The translations under genes and the position numbers were made by a program. Shown one piece after another: positions 1 to 7,886 of a stretch of 42,761 bases of DNA (the stretch's first letter is position 1; every line of letters starts with the position of its first letter). The notes under the pieces were generated by a model, which had not been told where the DNA came from, ran no database searches, and saw only the letters and a list, made by a program, of their open reading frames with translations. Source of the DNA: an uncultured Oscillospiraceae bacterium (GTDB lineage: Bacteria > Bacillota > Clostridia > Oscillospirales > Oscillospiraceae); NCBI GenBank assembly GCA_947629755.1, contig CANREY010000008.1, positions 1 to 42,761 of the forward strand. Direction: 5' to 3'.

Positions 1-375
1 TTCATCGGACTTCCTCCCATGAACTTCTACGACGTGAAGGTCTCCGGCAACGAGCTTGTGGGCAACGGCTTCAAGGCGTCTCTTACAGCCGACGAGAAGA
101 AGACCCTTGCCGCTTATGAGGGCAAGGAGATCACCTTGGGCGTGCGGCCTGAGAACTTCGTGGAGGGCGACGACATCAAGGTCACCGTCACCAATAACGA
201 GAACCTGGGTATGAACACTCTGGTCTACGGCAACGTGGGCAACACGGGCGTGAAGGTCACCGCCAAGCTCAAGGGCTGGAAGAATTACAAGAACGGCGAC
301 ACCGCCGGCTTCTCCATCGTCAGGAAGCACTTCTTTGACAAGGAGACCACCAACGCGATAAGGGGGGATAAGTGA
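1..375 (+). CDS. Sugar ABC transporter ATP-binding protein, UgpC/MsmX/MalK family, C-terminal fragment (truncated by window start)
   Basis: Frame open from base 1 (FIGLPPMNFYDV...); same C-terminal OB-fold region as the ATPase at 3336-4415 (FIGEPPMNFVRG...; ITLGVRPENF vs IVFGFRPESI). Confidence 0.9.
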   Translation, partial: FIGLPPMNFYDVKVSGNELVGNGFKASLTADEKKTLAAYEGKEITLGVRPENFVEGDDIKVTVTNNENLGMNTLVYGNVGNTGVKVTAKLKGWKNYKNGDTAGFSIVRKHFFDKETTNAIRGDK

Positions 376-974
376 TGGCGGATAAGAAAACGAAGGCCCC
401 GAAGGAGAAGAACCCCAACAAGGGCTTTGTCCACGCCCTGAAGGAGATGTGCCGTAAATTCATCGTCTCCCTCAAGCGCAGGCCGCAGAACATCGCCTTT
501 GCCGCGTTTATCATCGCCTTCCTGGTCTACTCCCTGAATCTGTCCACCTTCTCCAACACCACCGCCAAGCTCCTGCTTACAAACATGGGCCTTGCGGAAT
601 TTGTGATCATGCTTCTGTCCATGCTGTCGCTGGTGTGCTTCATGAACGCCTTCCAGTACCGCAAGAAGGTCAACGTGCCCATGCTGGTGCTGATGCTGGT
701 CATGATTGCGATAATCATCGTCTGCGATGTGTTCTACATCAACGCTGTCAACACCGTCCAGGGCGATCCTCAGACGGCCGTGGCGATCACCAAGGAGACC
801 GAATATCTGGCCTACGCGCCCTATTACCTTCAGGTGCACATCATCATACTGTGCATCGGCGTGGTCCTTACGGCGCTTATGCCCGTGTACAAGAAGCTCC
901 TTAGGAAGATCAACACCAACGTTGAGGTCGAGGGCAACAGCGACATGGGCGCCATCGATCTGGCAAGCGAATAA
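375..974 (+). CDS. Small integral membrane protein in sugar-transport locus
   Basis: TGATG overlap with upstream ATPase stop; several hydrophobic segments; basic N-terminus. Confidence 0.75.
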   Translation: MADKKTKAPKEKNPNKGFVHALKEMCRKFIVSLKRRPQNIAFAAFIIAFLVYSLNLSTFSNTTAKLLLTNMGLAEFVIMLLSMLSLVCFMNAFQYRKKVNVPMLVLMLVMIAIIIVCDVFYINAVNTVQGDPQTAVAITKETEYLAYAPYYLQVHIIILCIGVVLTALMPVYKKLLRKINTNVEVEGNSDMGAIDLASE

Positions 975-1055
975 CTAAACCGAGCAGGCCTGAGAGGGCC
1001 TTGAGCTGATGGGAGGCCCGGTCGACGAGCCTCCCGTAAGCTAAGAGGAGCATCC

Positions 1056-1700
1056 ATGAGCAAAAAGGATAAAAAGGGCGCTCCCCAGGAGGAGCAGTTC
1101 AAGCCCGCGGAATATTACGAGCTCAAGACCAAGGCCGTTGACGACCTGGTCTCGGCAAACAAGGAGAATTCGCCTCCTGTCTCGAAGAAGGAAATAAACA
1201 AGTACAAATCGGGACTGAAGTTCAAGATCCCTGAGTGGATCAAGATGTGCTTCATAAAGTGGTGGTTCGCCGGTTGCGTGTGCTTCTTCTTCCTGTGGGG
1301 ACTGGGCCTGAGGAACGGACTGGACATTATAGTCATCGTGGGTATAGTGCTGGGTATGGTCAACGACCTTCTCGTCAACAACGCCATGAGATTTTTGGAG
1401 TCCGAGCCCGGCTCCAGCGCCAAGTACATGATGTTCCCCAAAAAGGGCTATTACAGCTTCCCCGTGAATATACTTTACTCCGTTCTGGTCTTCTTCCTGG
1501 AGTACAAGCTCTATGAGAAGATAAATATGGCCATAAACGAGCTCAAGGGCGTCACCGATCCGACGACCGTGGCCCCGGAGCTGGGAGTAGAGCCGCTTAT
1601 ATTCGGGCTTTTCTATCTGGCTATCGACATGCTCTTTGTGATGATGAAAAACGTCTTCGTGAAGATACTTGACGACGCCAAAAAGAAGGCCGCTCGATGA
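1056..1700 (+). CDS. Integral membrane protein, unknown function
   Basis: Start preceded by aagaggag; about four hydrophobic segments with charged ends. Confidence 0.75.
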   Translation: MSKKDKKGAPQEEQFKPAEYYELKTKAVDDLVSANKENSPPVSKKEINKYKSGLKFKIPEWIKMCFIKWWFAGCVCFFFLWGLGLRNGLDIIVIVGIVLGMVNDLLVNNAMRFLESEPGSSAKYMMFPKKGYYSFPVNILYSVLVFFLEYKLYEKINMAINELKGVTDPTTVAPELGVEPLIFGLFYLAIDMLFVMMKNVFVKILDDAKKKAAR

Positions 1701-1710
1701 GGAGTTTGAA

Positions 1711-3279
1711 ATGACTCAGATCTTATACCGCGGAAGTACGTCCGCCTGCTTTGAGATAGAGGGGACGGCCCCGCATTTCTCCCGGTGCACTTACGGCGTG
1801 TACGTGGGCGGGGAGATGAGGCTCCGCGGCGACACAAATGTTTTCTCGCTCTACGGGCTCAAGCCCGGAAGCGAATACGATGTTGAGGTGCGCTTTGACG
1901 ACGGCGAGGTCGACCGGGTCGCGCTCAAAACGGCTTGCGAGACCCGCGCAATGTCGGTGAAGGATTTCGGCGCCGTGGGCGACGGCGTCCATGAGGACAC
2001 CGCCTCCCTCCAGGCGGCCATAAACTTCACACCCGACGGCGGGAGGATAGTGTTCCCCGCGGGGACATATCTCACACTGCCGCTTTCGCTCAAAAGCCAC
2101 ATCACCATCGAGCTTCAGGAGGGCGCCACCATACTCGGTTCCACCGACAGGGAGCGCTATCCCGTGATAACCGGTCTGGCGACGGACCTTGAAACGGGCG
2201 ACGAGATACCTCTCGCCAGCTTTGAAGGGCTCGAAAGGCCCGCCTATCAGTCGCTGATCCAAGGCTCCTTCTGCGAGGACGTGGCCATCGTGGGCCCCGG
2301 CACCGTGGACGGCAACGGACAGAACGGCGACTGGTGGCACGGCTTCGAGAGCTTTCCGGCGGCGAGACCGCGCGTCTTCTTCCTGAACAGGTGCAAGAAC
2401 ATAATTCTCCACGGGGTCACGGTGAAAAACGGCGCCTCATGGCACATTCACCCGTTTTTCTCCAAGGACGTCTCCGTTCTCAACTGCTTTATCACAGCCC
2501 CCAAGGACAGCCCCAACACCGACGGGTGCGACCCGGAGAGCTGTGATACCGTAAATATCATCGGCTGTAAATTCTCAGTCGGTGACGACTGCATCGCCAT
2601 CAAATCGGGCAAGCTTGAAATGGCTGTGAAGTACTTATCTCCCGCGGACCGCTACACCATACGCAACTGCATCATGCAGTTCGGACACGGGGCGGTGACG
2701 CTTGGGAGCGAGGCGTCGGCCGGCGTTACGAACCTCAATGTGAGCAAGTGTCTTTTCAGGGCGACGGACAGGGGCCTGAGGATAAAGTCCCGCCGCGGCC
2801 GGGGAAAGGACAGCGTGATAACCAATATCCTCTTTGACAACATCAAGATGGAGAGGGTCCTCACGCCCATCGTCATCAATCTCTGGTACAACTGCTGTGA
2901 TCCGGACGCCCACAGTGAGTACGTCTGGAGCCGGGAGAAGCTGCCGGTTGACGACAGAACGCCCCACATGGGTTCCTTCACATTCCGCAACATGGAATGT
3001 GTGGACACCGAGGTCGCCGCCTGCTACATAGACGGCCTTACAGAGATGCCAATAGAGAGCGTCACGCTGGAGAACGTCAGCGTCTCCTTCGCCGACGACG
3101 CCAAGCCCGGACTTCCCGCAATGCAGGAGTTCATGGAGCCCAAGCGCAAGCTGGGACTTTACATGAACAACGTCCGGAATGTCACGGTCAAGAACGTGAA
3201 GCTCCGCGGCGTGGAGGGGGAGAAGCTCATCACTGTCAACAGTGAGCGCGTCGAGACCTCCGGATTTGACAGCGAGTAA
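1711..3279 (+). CDS. Glycoside hydrolase family 28 (polygalacturonase-like), no signal peptide
   Basis: ATG at 1711 after ggag RBS; parallel beta-helix/pectinase motifs: DFGAVGDGVHEDTASLQAAIN, NTDGCDPESCDTVNIIGC, GDDCIAIKSGK, GHGAVTLGSE, RIKSRRGRG. Confidence 0.93.
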   Translation: MTQILYRGSTSACFEIEGTAPHFSRCTYGVYVGGEMRLRGDTNVFSLYGLKPGSEYDVEVRFDDGEVDRVALKTACETRAMSVKDFGAVGDGVHEDTASLQAAINFTPDGGRIVFPAGTYLTLPLSLKSHITIELQEGATILGSTDRERYPVITGLATDLETGDEIPLASFEGLERPAYQSLIQGSFCEDVAIVGPGTVDGNGQNGDWWHGFESFPAARPRVFFLNRCKNIILHGVTVKNGASWHIHPFFSKDVSVLNCFITAPKDSPNTDGCDPESCDTVNIIGCKFSVGDDCIAIKSGKLEMAVKYLSPADRYTIRNCIMQFGHGAVTLGSEASAGVTNLNVSKCLFRATDRGLRIKSRRGRGKDSVITNILFDNIKMERVLTPIVINLWYNCCDPDAHSEYVWSREKLPVDDRTPHMGSFTFRNMECVDTEVAACYIDGLTEMPIESVTLENVSVSFADDAKPGLPAMQEFMEPKRKLGLYMNNVRNVTVKNVKLRGVEGEKLITVNSERVETSGFDSE

Positions 3280-3335
3280 GTCGAACCGTTGTTTCCTGAC
3301 CCCACAGCAAAAATCATGTGTAAGGAGACAAATCT

Positions 3336-4415
3336 ATGTCGTATTTGACCCTGAAAGATATAAACAAGATCTATCCCAACGGCTTCCACGCGGTGCACGA
3401 TTTCAACCTGACCATCGAGAAGGGTGAGTTCATCGTGTTCGTCGGGCCCTCCGGTTGCGGAAAATCCACCACCCTGCGCATGATAGCGGGTTTGGAGGAC
3501 ATATCCAAGGGCGACTTCTACATCAACGACAAGCGCGCCAATGAGATGGGCCCCCGTGAGCGTGAGATAGCCATGGTCTTCCAGAGCTACGCCCTCTATC
3601 CCCAGATGACCGTCTACGACAACATAGCCTTCGGACTTACCCTCCAGGGCGTTGACGAGGACGTTATCGAGGAGAAGGTCAAGCACACCGCCGCCATTTT
3701 GGGCCTGACGGATTACCTTGACCGCTTCCCCAGGGCTCTCTCCGGCGGCCAGAGACAGCGTGTTGCCATAGGCCGCGCCATTATCCGCAAGGTGGGCGTG
3801 TTCCTCATGGACGAGCCGCTCTCCAACCTGGACGCCAAGCAGCGCGTGACCATGCGTTCCGAGATCGCTCAGATCCACCGCAGTACAGGCGCTACTACCA
3901 TCTACGTCACCCACGACCAGACCGAGGCCATGACTCTGGCTGACCGCATAGTCGTCATGAAGGACGGCTACATACAGCAGGTCGGCACGCCTTATGACCT
4001 CTACTATGAGCCGGTCAACGTGTTCGTGGCCGGGTTCATCGGCGAGCCGCCCATGAACTTCGTCCGCGGCAAGCTCAAGGGCGGCAAGCTCACCTTCGGC
4101 AAGAACGAGCTTGACGTCGCCAAGAAGCTTGGCGCGAAGGCCAAGGACTACGAGGGCAAGGAGATCGTCTTCGGCTTCCGTCCTGAGTCCATCGAGCTTG
4201 GCGAAAAGAGCAACGCTTACGTGGTCAAGGCCGACGTGGAGCTCACGGAGATGCTGGGCGACAACACCAACGTCTACATCACCGCCGACGAGGATAAGGC
4301 CATTTTGAAGGTCGATCCCCACGACACTCCCGCCACCGACTCCACCATCAGCTTCTCGATCCCCTACGAGAGCGTCTACCTCTTTGACGGCGAGACGGAG
4401 AAGGTCATAAAGTAA
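3336..4415 (+). CDS. Sugar ABC transporter ATP-binding protein, UgpC/MsmX family
   Basis: Walker A GPSGCGKST, signature LSGGQRQRVAIGRA, Walker B VFLMDEPLSNLD, C-terminal OB domain. Confidence 0.96.
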   Translation: MSYLTLKDINKIYPNGFHAVHDFNLTIEKGEFIVFVGPSGCGKSTTLRMIAGLEDISKGDFYINDKRANEMGPREREIAMVFQSYALYPQMTVYDNIAFGLTLQGVDEDVIEEKVKHTAAILGLTDYLDRFPRALSGGQRQRVAIGRAIIRKVGVFLMDEPLSNLDAKQRVTMRSEIAQIHRSTGATTIYVTHDQTEAMTLADRIVVMKDGYIQQVGTPYDLYYEPVNVFVAGFIGEPPMNFVRGKLKGGKLTFGKNELDVAKKLGAKAKDYEGKEIVFGFRPESIELGEKSNAYVVKADVELTEMLGDNTNVYITADEDKAILKVDPHDTPATDSTISFSIPYESVYLFDGETEKVIK

Positions 4416-4432
4416 GCAAACTTTATCATCAA

Positions 4433-4466
4433 ATCAGGAGCGCCCGCTGGCGCTCCTGATTTTTTG
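4433..4466 (+). terminator. Rho-independent terminator after ABC ATPase
   Basis: atcaggagcgcc-cgct-ggcgctcctgat followed by a T tract. Confidence 0.92.
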
Positions 4467-4540
4467 TCGTCGGAGGCCGCAATCAGGACTTTTCGACAGC
4501 TTTTCATGTTTTCAAAAGCGGTTTTTGGGCGGGAAAGACC

Positions 4541-4569
4541 TTGACCGGGGGATTTTGGGGTTATATAAT
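4541..4569 (+). promoter_or_regulatory. Sigma-A-like promoter for rpe-recR
   Basis: TTGACC (4541-4546) - 17 nt - TATAAT (4564-4569). Confidence 0.8.
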
Positions 4570-4593
4570 ACTATAAAAAGCGGCGGGCCTGAC

Positions 4594-4653
4594 GGGGCCG
4601 GAGGGCGGAAGCGCCCCCCGGTGGCCCCTATATGAAAGTCGGCCGGCGCCGAC
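4594..4653 (+). promoter_or_regulatory. Structured 5' leader of rpe: two GC-rich hairpins
   Basis: Hairpin 4594-4628 (GGGGCC...GGGCG-GAAG-CGCCC...GGCCCC) and 4638-4653 (GTCGGC-CGGC-GCCGAC) between promoter and ATG 4707. Confidence 0.5.
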
Positions 4654-4706
4654 CGGCTACTTAATTTTATGCGCCCGCGGGACCTCAAGTTACGGGGGGA
4701 CAGGAT

Positions 4707-5354
4707 ATGATAAAGATAGCGCCGTCCATTTTGGCGGCGGATTTTACAAGGCTGGGCGAGGACATCGACAGCATAAAAACCGCGGATCTTCTGCATTTTG
4801 ACGTGATGGACGGCGTCTTTGTGCCCAACATCTCCTTCGGCCTTCCGGTCATAAAGGACGTGCGCCGGGTGACCGATATGCCACTGGACGTGCACCTTAT
4901 GATAAAATTCCCCGGAAAATATATCGGTAAGTTTTGCGACCTCGGCGCGGACATCGTGGTCCTCCACGTGGAGGCCGAGGAGCCGTGGGAGATAAAAAAA
5001 GGCATACGTGAGGTGAAAGCCAAAGGGAAAAAGGTGGGGCTTTCCGTCAAGCCGGGAACGCCCGTGTCGGAGCTTGAGCCTTATGCCGAGAGTCTCGACC
5101 ATATACTCATAATGTCCGTGGAGCCGGGCTTCGGCGGCCAAGGCTTCATGCCGGAGGCACTTCCGAAGATAGAGGAGGCCGCGGCGCTGGTAAATAGGCT
5201 CGGCATAAAATGCGACATCGAGGTGGACGGGGGCATAAACCGTGTCACCGCCAGACAGTGCGAAAACGCCGGGGCCACTATCTTAGTGGCGGGCAGCTCC
5301 GTTTTTCACGCCGCCGACAGGGCGGAGGAAATCATGATACTGAGAGGTAACTGA
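4707..5354 (+). CDS. rpe: Ribulose-phosphate 3-epimerase
   Basis: KIAPSILAADFTRLGEDI, LHFDVMDGVFVPNISFG, VHLMI, MSVEPGFGGQGFM, EVDGGIN motifs. Confidence 0.96.
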   Translation: MIKIAPSILAADFTRLGEDIDSIKTADLLHFDVMDGVFVPNISFGLPVIKDVRRVTDMPLDVHLMIKFPGKYIGKFCDLGADIVVLHVEAEEPWEIKKGIREVKAKGKKVGLSVKPGTPVSELEPYAESLDHILIMSVEPGFGGQGFMPEALPKIEEAAALVNRLGIKCDIEVDGGINRVTARQCENAGATILVAGSSVFHAADRAEEIMILRGN

Positions 5355-5356
5355 AA

Positions 5357-5956
5357 ATGAGCTTTTTTCCGTCCGCTCTTGACGAGCTTGTGGAGAAATT
5401 CGCCTCCCTTCCCGGCGTGGGCCTGAAGTCCGCCCAGCGGCTGGCCTTCCACATACTGGGCCTTCCGAAGGAGGAGGCCAGGAGCTTTGCTGACGCCATC
5501 GTCAACGCAAGGGAGAACGTGCGCACCTGCCGCGTGTGCCAAAATCTTACGGACCAGGAGGAGTGCTCCATCTGCCGCTCCGTGACGAGGGACGAGGGCC
5601 TCATATGCGTCGTCGCCAGCCCCAAGGACGTGGCCGCAATGGAGAGGGCCCACGAGTATAACGGCCGGTACCACGTGCTCCACGGCGTCATATCGCCCTT
5701 AAACCACATCGGGCCCGACGATATACGCATAAAGGAGCTGGTGGACCGGGTGGCCGCCGGGGGAATAGAGGAGGTCATCATGGCCATGAACCCCGACACC
5801 GAGGGCGAGACCACCGCCAAGTATATATCAAGGCTTTTAAAGCCCTTTGGCGTCAAGGTCACACGCCTTGCCTACGGTATCCCCGTGGGGGCCAGCCTTG
5901 AGTTTGCCGACGACGCCACGCTGATGCGGGCGCTGGAGGGGAGACAAATCATTTAA
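5357..5956 (+). CDS. recR: Recombination protein RecR
   Basis: LPGVGLKSAQRLAFHIL, zinc finger C-x2-C...C-x2-C (CRVCQNLTDQEECSIC), Toprim, ATTAKYISRLLKP-like motif. Confidence 0.97.
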   Translation: MSFFPSALDELVEKFASLPGVGLKSAQRLAFHILGLPKEEARSFADAIVNARENVRTCRVCQNLTDQEECSICRSVTRDEGLICVVASPKDVAAMERAHEYNGRYHVLHGVISPLNHIGPDDIRIKELVDRVAAGGIEEVIMAMNPDTEGETTAKYISRLLKPFGVKVTRLAYGIPVGASLEFADDATLMRALEGRQII

Positions 5957-5987
5957 AAAAAGCCGGACAAAAGTCCGGCTTTTTTTA
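5957..5987 (+). terminator. Terminator after recR (roughly symmetric, possibly bidirectional)
   Basis: aaaaaagccggac-aaaa-gtccggctttttt. Confidence 0.88.
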
Positions 5988-5990
5988 AAA

Positions 5991-6139
5991 TAGGGGAGCG
6001 AGAGGAATAAATTTTTTGAATTTTGCGAAATTCAAAAAATTTATTCCTGCCGTTTTGCTCCGCGCCGCCGGAGGCGGCACTCCGCAAAACAAAAGGTAAT
6101 TTTCGCGACGCGCATGTCGCCGCGAAAATTATTTTGATC
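5991..6139 (-). repeat. Three-hairpin intergenic element, copy 1 (minus-strand orientation)
   Basis: Hairpin 1 6097-6131 (35 nt), hairpin 2 6052-6090 (39 nt), hairpin 3 6004-6047 (20-bp perfect stem); linkers CCTTTT and GGCAG identical to the copy at 38641-38787. Confidence 0.88.
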
Positions 6140-6160
6140 AGGGGACGGGGGGGACGGGGG

Positions 6161-6216
6161 ACGAGGGACGGGAGACGAGGGACGGGAGACGAGGGACGGG
6201 AGACGAGGGTGCGGGG
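6161..6216. repeat. 14-bp tandem repeat, G-rich (acgagggacgggag)
   Basis: Three perfect units at 6161-6174, 6175-6188, 6189-6202 plus a degenerate unit; preceded by further G runs from 6141. Confidence 0.93.
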
Positions 6217-6436
6217 GGAGAATGGGGGACAGGGTCAATTAACGAATTAACAAAGTATGAACAAATACTCAACAATCAGCTGGTAACACTCACACTGTAC
6301 CCCATAGATTGATTTGCAAGAGTGCCATGCACATGGTTCAACGGTCGACTGTGGGTCTTTGCATGGACGTTTTAGACCAACATAAGGGTGATTTGTTCAC
6401 AGATTGTTTACTCGTTAATCAACCCTGGTTTTGGGA

Positions 6437-6465
6437 TTGCATTGTGTGGAAAAATAATGTATAAT
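6437..6465 (+). promoter_or_regulatory. Sigma-A-like promoter for the HAD/TrmH-family/dprA/topA run
   Basis: TTGCAT - 17 nt - TATAAT. Confidence 0.75.
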
Positions 6466-6507
6466 GTTATATAATTATAAGTATAAAATTTTCGGAAGGG
6501 CGAGGGT

Positions 6508-7122
6508 ATGATTAGGAACGTGGCTTTTGACTTCGGCGGAGTGACGGTTGGGTACGACCCGGCGGGGTATGTGGAGGGGCTTTACGGAAAAAGTGAGAGG
6601 GGAAGGTATATTCTCGACAACGTCTTTGGCTCCCCCTCTTGGGCGATGCTGGATATGGGGACGGTCACAAGGGCGGAGGTGTACGCCCCGATGCTTGAGA
6701 GAGCCGACAGGGACGGCCACGGAGAGGACGTCCGGTATGTGCTGGAGCACTGGGCCGGGGATATGCTGGGCACGAAGGAGGACACGGTGGAGCTTATAGG
6801 CGAGCTTCGGGCGAGGGGCGCGCATGTATATTATCTCACCAACATGCCCGCCGATATTTGGGATATGCTCATCGCCCGCGGACTTCGGGACATATTTGAG
6901 GGTGGCGTGGCGTCCTTTGAGGTGCACCTGACAAAGCCGGACATACGTATTTACGAAAGGCTCCTTCAGGACACGGGGATAAAACCGGAGGAGACGGTAT
7001 TTTTTGACGACATGGAGCGCAACGTGGCTGGGGCGCGGGCCGCAGGGATAAGGGGCGAGCTCTTCACCGGCGCCGAGAGCGCCAGAGAGACGCTGAGGGC
7101 TCTCGGCGTCATTGAGGATTGA
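6508..7122 (+). CDS. HAD-superfamily hydrolase (haloacid dehalogenase-like phosphatase)
   Basis: FDFGGVTVGYDP, YYLTNMP, KPDIRIYERLL, VFFDDMERNVAGARAAGI motifs. Confidence 0.93.
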   Translation: MIRNVAFDFGGVTVGYDPAGYVEGLYGKSERGRYILDNVFGSPSWAMLDMGTVTRAEVYAPMLERADRDGHGEDVRYVLEHWAGDMLGTKEDTVELIGELRARGAHVYYLTNMPADIWDMLIARGLRDIFEGGVASFEVHLTKPDIRIYERLLQDTGIKPEETVFFDDMERNVAGARAAGIRGELFTGAESARETLRALGVIED

Positions 7123-7124
7123 AA

Positions 7125-7871
7125 ATGGACATTACGAGCCGTAAAAACGAAAAGGTGGCCCGGTTTAAAAAGCTGGCCGCCTCGGCAAGATTTCGGCGCG
7201 AGTGCGGGGAGTATCTCTGCGACAGCCCGAAGCTCCTTGAGGAGGCCATAAGGTGGGGGGCCGGGATACGCGAGGTGATGTACACTGGCGAAAGGCCCAT
7301 GGGACTTTCCGAGACCGTCCGGGCGTACCGGGTGACGGAGGAGGTCATGGAGGCCGTATCCCCCATGAGGTCGCCTCAGGGCGTGGTATTCACTGTGGAG
7401 CTTACGGAGAACAGGGGCTGTGAGGACATCGCCGGGGCGGTGATAGCCGAAAATATCCAAGATCCGGGGAACTTGGGCACGGTGCTCAGGACCGCCAACG
7501 CCTTCAATATCCCGGCGGTGGTGACGGTGGGGGAGTGCGCGGACATATTTTCGCCAAAGGCCGTCCGGGCCTCCATGGGGGCCGTATTCCGCCAAAGGGT
7601 CCGAAGCGTGAGCTATGAGGAGCTTGAGGATCTCGCGGCCGTCACGCCAATATACGGCGCGGCGCTGAGAGACGACGCGGTGGATATAAGAAGGGCGGAC
7701 CTTGAAGGTGCGGCGGTGGCAATAGGTAACGAGGGATCGGGGCTCACCGATCGGCTCCTTGCCATGTGCCGGGGGACGGTGATCATACCCATGAGCCCAT
7801 GCTGCGAGTCCTTGAATGCCGGGGCGGCGGCCGCGGTGGTCATGTGGGAGATGGCGGGAAGAAAGGCGTAA
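7125..7871 (+). CDS. TrmH/SpoU-family RNA 2'-O-methyltransferase
   Basis: ENIQDPGNLGTVLRTANAF, IGNEGSGL, IPMSPCCESLNAGAAAAVVMWEM motifs. Confidence 0.95.
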   Translation: MDITSRKNEKVARFKKLAASARFRRECGEYLCDSPKLLEEAIRWGAGIREVMYTGERPMGLSETVRAYRVTEEVMEAVSPMRSPQGVVFTVELTENRGCEDIAGAVIAENIQDPGNLGTVLRTANAFNIPAVVTVGECADIFSPKAVRASMGAVFRQRVRSVSYEELEDLAAVTPIYGAALRDDAVDIRRADLEGAAVAIGNEGSGLTDRLLAMCRGTVIIPMSPCCESLNAGAAAAVVMWEMAGRKA

Positions 7872-7886
7872 AAGGAGGCGGGGAAG

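Noticed and set aside
1723-2412. 229-aa minus-strand ORF inside GH28
   Set aside because: Antisense shadow without motifs.
3159-4322. 387-aa minus-strand ORF opposite the ABC ATPase
   Set aside because: Antisense shadow of a clear ATPase CDS in GC-rich DNA; no recognisable domain.
6161-6216. Possible CRISPR array from regular repeats
   Set aside because: 14-bp units are directly abutting with no spacers and there are no cas genes nearby.
6250-6430. Possible tRNA-like or known riboswitch in the AT-rich segment
   Set aside because: No cloverleaf or recognised aptamer motif could be assembled by eye.
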